Below are positions 23,801 through 35,256 of a stretch of DNA of 64,000 bases, piece by piece. Origin of the DNA: Albula goreensis (Eukaryota > Chordata > Actinopteri > Albuliformes > Albulidae); assembly GCA_022829145.1 (NCBI GenBank), contig CM040748.1, positions 3,862,501 to 3,926,500 on the forward strand, written 5' to 3'. Position 1 is the first letter of the stretch. Every line of letters begins with the position of its first letter. A program made the position numbers and the translations under genes. A model generated the notes under the pieces. The model saw nothing but the letters and a program-made list of their open reading frames with translations. It was not told the origin of the DNA and made no database searches.

Positions 23801-26800
23801 GCTGTGAATCACTTGGGTATCATTCAATATAAATACCAAATAACACAGACGAGGTCCTCATGGGAAAGACATACACATGCAAATGCATCTGTATTTGATT
23901 CATAATTCAATCTGACTTACGACTCAGTACGCCCTGAAGCCACATTGCCACTGACATTACAGACGTATAGAGGGGTTTCATGTCATGATGGCATTACACT
24001 GTTTAAAAACGTAGTTTGTTGTGCAATAAAGTCATGACAAAAATGTAACCCAAACAGTTGAATGTGCATTTATGATGCATTTTACCATGAAAAAAAGCAC
24101 TTTACACTTTATTGTTATTTGGGGCATAAATGCAAGAAATCTTTGTGGATATTATCTGCAAATAAGTCAATATTCAGTTACTACTTTAGAGTGATCACAC
24201 CTTTGTGCAGACAAGACTCCAATATGAAGCACTTTCTCAGAACCAGAAAATCCTCAGATGGTTCTTCTGAAATGGGTGTAGAAATAAGACAGCTTCTCTG
24301 TGCAAACTCAATCCAAATTCAGAAATATAAGGGCACCCGCAAATGTACAATCTTATGTCAAAAGACTGACGCCTGTCTCACAGGCATTCTGTCAGAGATC
24401 ATCCGGGGTGGACACTGTATGATCCATCCTTTGTTTTTTGGTGAAGCTGAATTTCAGAGGGTATTGCCTTTGTCATATGAAGCTGGTATGATGAATGTAC
24501 TCATTCATTGTTTAATCCAGTGTATGGGTGATGACTTCATAATTTAGTTTTTGGTCGGCTGCCTCTTGTCAGCTCCGTGTCCAATTTGTGCCAGCTGGCC
24601 TGAGGCGGTCACACACAACCAGCAGTCAACAAGTGCAGAGCCAACTACCCAGGCTGGAGCCTTAGACTGACTATATTTTAACTTTAACCCAAATCACAGC
24701 AACGTATTTCACAGTGAAAACATCTGCTTGAGAAATATTGCAGGACAAAGGGTAAATGTTGCAGAACATCCGTGCATACCATCTACATCGTGGTAAGAAA
24801 CGCAAACACATCTTGATTACAAAAGCACTCAAAAACCAGGACAGGCCGGTCATCAGATGATCATAACCAGATCAGTATGTTCAGACAGCATCGGTGGAAA
24901 GATCGGTTTTAAGGCATGCGCAAGGATGAACGCATATAGCCTACAATACTGCATATATTCAAACTACATTAATTTACACAGCGCCGATGTTGTGCTTATT
25001 TCCTCACCGAAAAAATTTAAATGAATAAAAATAAATAAAGTTATACAATTCCGTTAAAAGTTAACCGCTCTGTGTGCAAATTGTAACGGGTCGCAGACAA
25101 AATAATCTCAAATTGACTGCATTTGAGAAGAAACAAAGTAAAAAAAAAAAAAAAAATGTATGCATTAAAATGATCTAATTACTTAATGTTTTACCAGATT
25201 TCGAAATAATTGCTAGCTATTTCACAGGAATGCAGCTTTATAAAATACAAGTGGACAGCCACAAACATTATGACAGATAAATCGTCTAAACTAAAAGAAC
25301 AGTGATACAAAATGTTTAGTGGGTGTAGGCTACGTTACATGCATCAGCTATTACCCATTTATCTTGATCTTAACATTTCTTTAATGACACACTTCATACC
25401 TACTAACAATCCATACGTTTACTAGCTCTAATGACTTCTATTTTAACGAATAAAAACACATGCCTAAATTCTTCCCTTGCAGAAAGTTGAACATGAAGCA
25501 GCGTTTCTCCCCAGTTTTTTATTTGCACACAGATGCGTCCTGGTGAGTGTGCGGCACGAGAGTGATGTTTCAGTCTCGTGCAACAGGACTTAAGTCTTCG
25601 CACTGTACGCCCTGACACTGAGGAAATCAGACTGACAACGTTTTAACATTTTTCACCGAAATGCAAGCTCAGTTAACCAAATCATTACCGTTTCAATAAC
25701 CCAAATCTCGCTTGTTCAAAATATATTGCGGACATTTTTTTGACTGTACTTTACTTCAGAATATTTCAAATGACAAGTGCTACATTTGGACAAATCGTTC
25801 AGATTTGCAGGTGGAAAACTTACCTTTTTTGTCTCTGATGGTAGTGAGGAATAGTCACTTTGTCACGTTTTGGAAAGAGAATTTTAGTTCAAACAATGTA
25901 ACCAAAGTAATTAACTTGTCACTTTTTATTCTGAATCCACTTTAATATGCTTTTCATTCAGGCGTCATTAAATACTCTCGTACTGACCCGTTCGTGGTGT
26001 GATCTCAAACGAGTCACTTCTGCAGCAGCGATACAGATGCTTTTAAGAGAAAATGACATCATAAAGTGGGGGTTACCGTATATTTGCTAATAGCATCCAC
26101 CAAAACTAAAAACTAAAATTCATCTGCTACATAAATCTTCGGCAAGAATGAGTGATTTCAAAAAAATAAAGTACCATCGTCTCTTGGGTTAAACGTGGAG
26201 GTGAACAAAAATGTACAATGAAAAGCAAGGACATACCTTAGAAACGAAGCACTCAATACTTCCAGAAAAGTCACGTCACATAGGAGAAGGTAGTTTCTTC
26301 AACGCAGCTGTGTATCACCTTCTTCAGTCCTCCACGTGTTTAAAAGGCACTTTCTATTTTGAAAGGTTTGCATGATTATCCATACCACCGTAAGTAACAT
26401 CACCAAAGCTTTGGCAATCATTTCATGGTTACACAGGAAGTTTGGCCGCAGAAAAAAAATGGAGAATATTGTGTGTACTTTTCTTGGACCATCCTGCTCT
26501 TGAAGAAGCCCGAAAAGGCAAGTTCACATCAAACTGTGTTGCCCCATTGCAGACACCCTCTGGCCTGTTTTCTCAACTATGGTTGTGTGCATTAAAAAAA
26601 AGTTAACATTTTTTTTGTTTGTAGCTGTAATACATGCAGGCCAATTACCACACTGCGTATGAGTAAAACAAAAGTACTATACAGAGGAAGAAGTTTTAAG
26701 TATTGCTACAAATAAAAGTATGCAAGTGCAATAACACCTAGGTCACACCAGTATACCTGCAAATTACTTTGGTTATGTCTAATTTTTCCTCTTACACTTT

Positions 26801-26860
26801 GGAATTCAGTCTGTGATACCTGGCATGAATTAGGAAAATAAAATGCATGCAGTATATTAC
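20825..26860. other. Interval between carhsp1 and ints15, no coding gene seen
   Basis: It must hold the carhsp1 5'UTR exon(s) and promoter, since the coding start is preceded by an acceptor, but I could not place them. The longest frame (24062-24547, plus, 161 codons) shows no familiar motif or splice context and is judged spurious. A 16-bp-arm hairpin with a T6 loop lies at 23725-23762. A-rich runs occur near 25140. Confidence 0.45.
23725..23762. repeat. Short hairpin, 16-bp arms
   Basis: CACTGCACTGGAGTGG, six T, then CCACTCCTGTGCAGTG; the arms pair with one mismatch. Upstream of carhsp1, of unknown meaning. Confidence 0.8.
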
Positions 26861-26867
26861 ATAAGCA

Positions 26868-26873
26868 TTTATT
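26868..26873 (-). terminator. Candidate distal ints15 poly(A) signal
   Basis: AATAAA on the minus strand 1.3 kb past the ints15 stop. A nearer candidate lies at 27683-27688, about 0.5 kb past the stop. I cannot say which is used. Confidence 0.35.
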
Positions 26874-28184
26874 TCAATAGCTCAACAAATACAAAAATGA
26901 GTGCCATTTACAGAAATACATTTTCATTTCTTTGCATGAAAGAATGTATTGTTTATGGTCCATTTCCTATTATATCCTTTACCAAGAACAAAGTCAGTTC
27001 TTTCAGTCCCATTATCCAAGATGAACTTTGTTAATTTATGGTCTACACTTATCCATGGTCTCACACTCTTAATATTGTGCTTTTTGTACTGAATTATTGC
27101 ATTGTTTTTCCATCAGAAAATGTAAATCGTACGGCATGAAAATATGACGTTTTAGAAGACAGAGAGTCTGGAAAGTTTCACACTTCGGTCTCATAGGCCA
27201 GTATGACACCAAACCGATGACTGGAGATTTGACAGACTGACAGTGCATTAAAGTAAATTCACATTTTAGAATCGTCATTATATTTACCCAGACCCCACAG
27301 GCAGACTCACCACGTCTGCACCAGAACGAAATTAGCTCTCCGAAACATGATTTATTTTTCCGATGAGCTCAAGCTTACCATACCATTTCTTAATAATAGA
27401 AAAGGCAAATTAATTTACAGTAATCTGGCCAAACACAGAGGCTGGGATTCTATCAAAATTTGTCCTCAACTTTGACTCACAAAGAAGAGACAAGATTTTT
27501 TTCTTCACAAGTATGGTTTGGAAAAAAATAATTTTGGTGCTTGTGGAACTCTCCAAGCTATGTTAGTGAAGAACGAACACACACTTTCCTTTGAATTGTG
27601 AATAAAAGTTAAGGACAAATATTAAGTGAATCTCAGCCTGACCATTTAACACTGTTGTAGGACCATTTATAATGCTTGTCTTTTTATTTTTTTTTCCCGA
27701 AATGAGCAGAGTCAACCAACCATGAAGAAAGTACACAACCTACAGCACAATTCTGACTCCTGATTTTGTGTAACATCTTTCAAGTGTGGAAATGCCAACC
27801 CCCACCACCAAAACATATGCAATTGGTACCGCATCAGGTACATTCCCGGCATCTTGCACTGTCTCAGCTTTTACGAGTCTTTGGGATTCTACATGAAGAA
27901 TTTAGGTTACGGGGTTTCATGATCTCCCAATAGCTTCCAACTACTCTATGACACTGAACGCTCATGTTCCGAGTACCCCCATCCAGAGCCTTCGGCTTGG
28001 TGTACTACAGTTTATACATGATTTACTCTGAATTACTGAGCCAGGCTGAAATAACACAAAGTTTCACAATACCACCATAGGAATACCATTATCATATTTC
28101 ATATTGCAGGTATGGCTGTCCCATTTTTTTTTTTTTCCTTTAGGAGTACAAAAAGTTCAGCTTTTTTCGGCCCCAGGGTTGTCA

Positions 28185-31100
28185 CTAGCGGATGGGGCGG
28201 TAAGGAAAAGCCATCCCTGGCATAAAAGTCTGCGAGGGGAGGGGGGCGTGTGCAGTGTGTGAGGGGAGGGGGGCGTGTGCTGGGAGGGTGGAGTGGGGGA
28301 CAGAGGCAGGCCGGGGAGGGTAGCCCAGCGGCGGAGTGTGGATGTGGGGGTAAAAGCCAGGCTGATAAGGAGAGTGAGGTGGCTGCTGGACTGGGCCTGA
28401 CATCACCAGCTGAAGCAAGCTGTTGGAGGAACAGACACAGAGATATCACACTCAGGCAAACACTGTGACAATAATAAAAAATAGTAAAAAACTAAAATAA
28501 TCATGTTTTAATTTGTTTTGGCAACTGCTGCCATCCTCTTAACTATTAATTCTGAGTTTACACAAGCGATGTTATACACCAGCAAAGTAAAACTTACTTG
28601 TTGTGTGGCAGTCTGGAACACAGAGATCTCAGGTCCTCTGTTGAGACAAAGGTAACATTGAAAGAACGCCTTAGAATCCTGATCTGCGAGATCTCAAGGA
28701 CACGCACCAAGCAGACTGTTCATGTGCTGAACAAGAGATTTGTGCTCAACTCACCTCTCGCGCACAACAGTGCTCCCGCCGCCATGGCAACCTGAAGGGC
28801 CTGAGCCAGCCGGTCCAATGAGAGCTCGATTTCTTTGGTGGCATTGAGAGGGTTCAGTTCGTCCACCAGCCTGCCCAGCTCTTCCACCAGCTGGGCCACG
28901 TGCTCAAACAGAATGAGTCCCAGGCGCCCGAACAGGTTCTTCTCCGTCAGGTGCACCTGCAGCATCATAAGGACCTGCAGCACGCTCAGGTGGAGCTTGG
29001 AGTACAGAGGCTGGGAGTCCCTGTCGCCCCCTCGGCCTCCGTCACCTCTCGGGCGAACTTGCCCGTGTGGCCGTTGGTCAGGGAGGGCTTCATGTTCCTC
29101 TTGTAGGCCAAAGAGGACTTCACACACCAGCGGATCAGCCCCAGGAGTGGGGTGAGGTCCAGGCAGCCCAGGGGCAGGTTGGCGGAGATGGGCGTGTTCA
29201 GGAAGGTGATCAGTGTCAGCCGGGGGTCATCAAAGATCCAGGTAACCACCATCTCCAGCAGGTCAAAAGGTGGGATCAAGTCCTCTGTGGAAAAGAGAAA
29301 ACAGCACTCATGGAAACAGAGCTGAAGAATAAACTGTTCTAAGAGCTACAGTTTCCTGCTTTCACTTCGTGTGGCTTGCCATTATGCATTTTAGAAGTCT
29401 TTCTGAAATAATCAAATAGCAGAACACTGTTCAGTTATGTCACCATTTAATTCATCCTTGGATGCTTTGTGAATTAGAAGGTGAGTCATCCAATGGATTC
29501 ATATGAAATGTCAAGATTAAGATGCTTATGATTCATTCAGAAACAAGAAAGAGGAAAAAAAAAAACCTAAGAGATAGAATTCATCACCATGGCAAAATAT
29601 GATTTGATGTAAAACTTGTGAACAACCTAAAAAATATATTAAATAAAATTACATGAAATGAAAAAGGCTTTCATACAACGATTATGAGTATGGCAAGGCC
29701 TATGATGTTGAGAACAAGTACACAGTACTTTCAGTTCAGTTTCCTCCAAGTGTTACTCTTGCAAAGGGACCCAGTAACACTGCAAACGTGACAGGTGTCA
29801 AATACCTGAGGAGAGGTCGTAGAGGGCGGTGACGGCAGAAATGAACTGACAGCAGAATCGAGGGCTGGCGGTGAAGATCTGCTGAAGGGTCTGCACTGAG
29901 CCTGGCACCAAACTGCAGTAATCGTCCACTAAGACCTTGGCGAGCCGAACGCAGTAGACAGCATGGGACCTCTAAGGGAAAAAGGCACAGGGGTTACCGA
30001 GGTAACAGCATTACCATCTCTTCACACGCAGTGCAAGTGCCGCCATAGAGATGCAGGACTGGCTCTATGTGATATTTGGCAGCGGGCTGACAGTAGGTAT
30101 TATTCCATTTACACAAACAGTCTCCACTTTAATGCAGTGTAAGACATCTGGGCAGATGTTATCCAGCACTGCTTAAAACTGACAATAGGACCAATTTACA
30201 TTTTATGCAGTATTTCAAATGATTTAAGAGCTATATATTAGTTTAACAATCGTATACATATCCCTTCAACTTACAAATACAGGTTTGCAAAAGGACAGGA
30301 TCTACTGAAAAGGTCAACCTATTCTTTCGAGAAATGTATGAGACTTGACATCTCAACGAGCTTGTCTCATATTTTCCTCTACACATTATCTGTACTAAAT
30401 GGCTTTGAAAAGGTAGGGCTGCCAAGTTATATACCAGTACCAACAAGACAGACTGATCATTTTACTCTTTCTCAACAAAGGCCATTAACAATTCACAGCC
30501 ATAGCCAATGACTCTTATTTTCTGTGAGACAAAGGGACAGGGTCTTGGCACCTCTGACACTACATGGGAAGGTAAATGTATCAAGCTGCAGAAAAGCTTC
30601 AGCCACTTCCCGCAGAAGTCTAAGTAATTAATCAAAATGGCCACGAGGGGAATATAAACAGGATTTCACAAAGTTGCTGAGTCACATGGACATCTCAATT
30701 AGAGCAATGCCTCACTCTGCTGGCCATAATCAGATCAATGTTTTAAACGTAAACACAGCCAAATTTACTTTGGGCAAACAGGCATACTCCATCAACCAGG
30801 CTGGCACAGGCTAAGGCAGACACAGATCAAGGGGTTAAAAGCCAGTGCTCAGTCTTCAGACGGCAGGTACATTAAGCATGCATCCTAACTAAAGACCTGA
30901 CCAACCTGCAGCCATGACGCCGCACACTCCAGGATGGGCACCCTGCAGACGGCCACCGCCATGGACACCAGCTTGCCCAGCATGGCCATCCTGTGGTCAT
31001 CTGCCTTGTTTCCCTGGGGGCTGAAGAGGGCGGAGAAGATGATCTGTCGCACCGCGTCTTTGCTCTGCTCCTGGAAGTAACTGCACATGATCTCCAGCAG

Positions 31101-32081
31101 CTGCAGCTCCTGCAGAGAGTTCATCCTCTGGTGGACAGCGGAAAGCAAATATTACATTTAATTATTTATGATTTTTTATTTTATGACATACGTTAATATT
31201 AAACTATGAGTGGATGTATTAAGATCAGTAGCCCAAAGATTTGGTTGTACACCTCAGATTCACACACTTCCACCTGCAGAGGATGTTGTAAAACTTGATA
31301 ACCAAATAGCTGATTGCAGTTCAAACAAAGTCAAAAGATCAGTACTAAATGAGGAATTTTCTGAACAGAATGAATAACTTCATGACAAATATTATAGGGG
31401 GTGTACACATATGAAGCCACTGCATTTTAATGGACTGACTCAATAGACCTGAACTCCGTGACAGGAGAACACCTAACTTTGCTCTGATATCTAACACGCT
31501 TTGAAGCAAGCAGAATTATTCCTGACAATCTCTTAGTGAATAAGTGGATTTCCGGCCAAATTCAAGGATCAATATACAGTATGGGGAAATCATTGGTCAA
31601 CAACTAGGTCCAGTAGTACTTAAAAGTCAAGTTGCCACTGTTTTATCCTGACGTTACATTTTGCAAGCATTTAAAATGTGATGTGTACACCAGATAAAGT
31701 AAGATGTATTCATGTTTTCCTCCCCTACTGAGACGGTACACATGTTCCGGGGTCAGACGCTGGGGTAACTCTAGAGTAGACCGAGGTGCAGATGGCAGCT
31801 GCAGTCCTATATAAAACTTAAAGACATGCAAACAACAGCAGCAACAAGGCGAATGTACATGTGCGAAAAGAAAAGCGAAAGGACCTCACTTTTGGCTGCA
31901 CATTGCGGTCCTTCGGTACGTGGAAGATAAACTCCTCCACCAGTTCGATGGTGCCTTTATCCACGATGGGGACCGCGGTGTTCTGCAGCTGGCTGCTGAA
32001 GTAAATATCCAGGTGGTACAGAACTTCCTTCGCAGCACTCAAGGCATCTCGCCGCAGCAAGGAATGGCGGATATCACTCAT
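28185..32081 (-). CDS. ints15: Integrator complex subunit 15 (C7orf26)
   Basis: Subunit of the Integrator complex that processes snRNAs and attenuates transcription; in human it associates with the INTS10-13-14 module. Minus-strand coding exons: 32081-31890, 31127-30906, 29971-29806, 29284-28755, 28637-28598, 28419-28185; about 461 residues (human 449). Landmarks: MSDIRHSLLRRDALSAAKEV, ELQLLEIMCSYFQEQSKD, SVQTLQQIF, PRLTLITFLNTPI, LYSKLHLSVLQVL, LSLDRLAQALQVAMA and the end MAFPYRPIR. The C-terminus is Pro/His rich. Oddity: exon 4 reads in one frame through NGHTGKFAREVTEAEG, then homology resumes one frame away at DRDSQPLYSKL. The shift falls in a run of five C on the plus strand (29027-29031). 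Exon phases close only if one base is added there. I read this as an assembly indel or a recent mutation, not an intron. Confidence 0.93.
28231..28284 (-). repeat. 27-bp tandem duplication in ints15 last exon
   Basis: Two adjacent 27-base copies (28231-28257, 28258-28284), in frame, encode AHAPLPSHT then AHAPLPSQT in the Pro/His-rich tail of Ints15. Confidence 0.85.
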
Positions 32082-33790
32082 TGCTGTGTGGTACAGAAGA
32101 GGTTTGACATGTCAACGCGAAATACGATCAAAGCGATTACTCTACATAATATCCGAAGCCAGCTACACAGTAAACAACTCAATATCCGTACAGATACGCT
32201 GTGACAACGAGCTAAACTGACAGCAAGCGGACTACCTTTGTCGCTCACGACACATCCAGCTTCCCAACTTTGTAGCTTTACCAGCGATGATTGTCTGTAC
32301 TGATAAAACTGAATTATGGCCTAACTGAAAAGATAATTACGTTCAGTGCGGTGTCGGAATAGGAAGCAAGCGTCCAACTTAACCAGTTTGCTCACGTCAT
32401 ACAAGTCCATGTTTCTTTCAAGGAAAGCTTTCATCTAGCTTCCTGAATTAAAAAGACATTTAAGCAGTTGTGTATTCTGTCGTAGTGGTGTCATGTGTGT
32501 GACCCTCAGAAGCTGAGCAGTCGTTCAGATCCAGAAACACCGCAGCAAGTCAAACTTCTCCAGAAAACAGTATCGATTCAAAAAGTCAGCCCTGACCGCG
32601 AGGGCGAGGCTGCAACACATGCGGCCTAACAAAATATGGACTAAAGAGTTCAGTTGGGAAGTTTGATTGTTTATTTAACACATTAATAGCAATTGTAGCA
32701 CTCGATATGTTTACCTTTTGTCCCAGTGTTACCACGACATCTCTCCTCTTAAGTGAAATAAAGAAAACAAGCTGTTAGCACAGCATACACAAAGCCGAAG
32801 CCGCCGCTTGGCAGTGTACACAGACTTTGTATGGTGGCCTTTTTAGGACAAAACATCCATGCATTTCTTCACGTAACAACTTCTTACTCATTGGGTTAAA
32901 TTGTGTGCTGTACTTGCAGGGCCACATCGCCATCTACTGTTCTGGAGTGTAAGAAATAAAAAAAAAAAACTTGCTACATAAATCCAACTCTACCTACTGG
33001 CACTATTTGAGTCACGCTCACTGATGTATGTCCGCAGTCTCAAACCTCTTTATTAGTCTGATACGCTTTAAATTGCAAAGATTGACCAGCTTAAATATGT
33101 CATAGGCTTGATTTATGATAGGAATCGTTTTAATGTCAGGATACAAAAAACTACAAACGGACCGGTCAACCAACAGTCAAACCGGACAACCAACAGAAAA
33201 CCTTAAGTATTACATACTGTTATTCCATGTTAAACTCCTAACGGTTAATGACAAAAATAATGCAAGCATAATACAAAATAGTCTCAATTTCCTTTTATGA
33301 CTTCAAGCTGTATTTTGAACCACTTTGTGGGTGTTAACTCAAACTAAAGACTGTAGCAATAACTATAGCAATAAGATTAGTTTGTTCAAACATATGGCTA
33401 CCATAGTTTGCATATATGGTTTGAGCAAAGATTTCTTATCATTCAAATACGAATGATATTCATAACCTGAAGTTTTTCTATTTCAGTTCTATATTGCAAC
33501 CATTTTCGAGACAATATTCTCATTAAAATTTATCTTGGGGGTTTTTCTGCTCATAAAACAAGGTTGCTAATTCAGAATGAATTTTGAATTAGAAAATAAT
33601 TTTGAAGAAAAATAAGCTTCCAGGGTTTTTTTTTTTTTGTTGTGTTGGTATCATTAGTTTTAAATTATCTATGCCAATCAGAAAATCAGCAGCCTTTGAG
33701 CTGAATGGCTGGAAGCTTGTTATTCATAATTATAATCTTTCAGATAGTGTTTGTTTAGTTAAATAAATAATCAATAGTTGTGTAAAGCTT
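32082..33790. other. ints15 upstream region, no gene seen
   Basis: It holds the ints15 5'UTR and promoter, probably within about 32082-32650 where CG dinucleotides are denser. To the right it is AT-rich with no recognisable exon. The arhgdig 3' end probably lies at or beyond 33794. Confidence 0.4.
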
Positions 33791-33793
33791 AAC

Positions 33794-33799
33794 TTTATT
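33794..33799 (-). terminator. Candidate arhgdig poly(A) signal
   Basis: AATAAA on the minus strand, about 1.46 kb past the arhgdig stop. A nearer one lies at 34526-34531 (0.73 kb). The choice between them is uncertain. Confidence 0.35.
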
Positions 33800-35256
33800 A
33801 AAAGATACAAGCTGCTGAAAATAAAAGAATCTTAAGACACAGTAATCACATTCCACAGGGTTAGAACACCCAGAACAAAGGACGTTTATATATTTGTATA
33901 AAATGAATCAAAATATATGAAAAAAAAAGACTGCTGCCTCCAGACCTTATCCTGTCAATTTCCATGCTCCGGCAGGCCTAGAAATAAGGGGGGAAATCCA
34001 TCTACACAGCACAAACATTCTGCTTCAGAGATTTTCATGACACTGAGATGTAAGCGTACAACATTAAGTTTCAAAATATACATACACTGCCAACCACTTG
34101 GGATTTCAGCTGCAAAGTATCCCTCATTACACTTTAGTACATTCATTTCCACTGTTATGTCAATGGATGCAAATCACACATTTTACCAGCATTGTAAAAA
34201 TGTAATGGAATCATACTAGGACATAAATGGTGTCTGAATGGCCATCCGAGCTTGCAGGAAAGGCGAGGCAAAAATGTTTCATTTTATATTGGAAATGTGC
34301 ATGCGTTGTTTGCAAAGTTTGTTCAAATCCATGCATATCTGAAGTTCTTGCATTTGCTTATTACATGGGACACTTTTTAAAGGTATAATACATTATGTAT
34401 AAATTGTCTTAAACATGCATGTGCTTCTCCATGAAAAGTGTAGCTGGCAGGCATGGCTTCCACCTGTTTGTGCAGATTACTTATGTATACACACAAAGAC
34501 ATTTTAAGTTGTGCCGGAAGCATGTTTTATTTCTTTCTTTTTTGTGTGTGCCATCATCATTATCATCATTCTCAAAGAATGTCTGTTTTCTGAAAATGAT
34601 TACAACTCATCATTTACACTGAGCAAGACAAATCTCACAGCCAAGAAGGATAAAGACCAGGCAAATGAAATAAAAATAAAAATTAAAAAAATGAAGGAAT
34701 TCACTCAGTCAAAAATCTGGACTTTTTTTGCAGACAACATTTTCCATAAAGAACATTTAACTAGAGCCTTCATCACAGTTTATGATGTGCAACAACAGTT
34801 TGGTAACAGCTCAAGAGCAGATTTCCACAAATATAATTTCATTTAAAACATTTCAGTTCACACATGACTCAGGCTCTTTTGAAGGGCCTATATCCCACTT
34901 GCTTTATGTAGTTTTCACAAGACTGTATCTGTACTGTACATTATACCGGAGGGCATCCACTCTACAGCCACTTTACATTCAAGCACTCATTTTAAGTGGT
35001 TATAAGGTCGTGAACAGCACTGAACGTAAAAGTACTAGCACTGACAGAGCAAAAGCACTCCTATTATCGTTAGGTTTAAAATACAAACTACTGTGTAGAA
35101 ACAGAAGGCATTTATCTTCTTTTTCATATTTTTTCCCCCGATAGATTATGAAGCATATCGGTCGTTATTTTCCCAGTACTCCTCCACCATTCTACACAGA
35201 TCTCCAGTTTGCACAGTACAACTTTGATGTTTGTGCTGCAGCTCGGACGGACGGCT

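Noticed and set aside
24062-24547. 161-codon plus-strand open frame
   Set aside because: No motif, no splice-site context and no recognisable homology. The surrounding DNA has the same composition, so a chance frame is more likely.
29019-29053. A micro-intron in ints15 exon 4 (donor GTGACG, acceptor CGACAG)
   Set aside because: It would be about 25 bases, too short for vertebrate splicing; a one-base indel is simpler.
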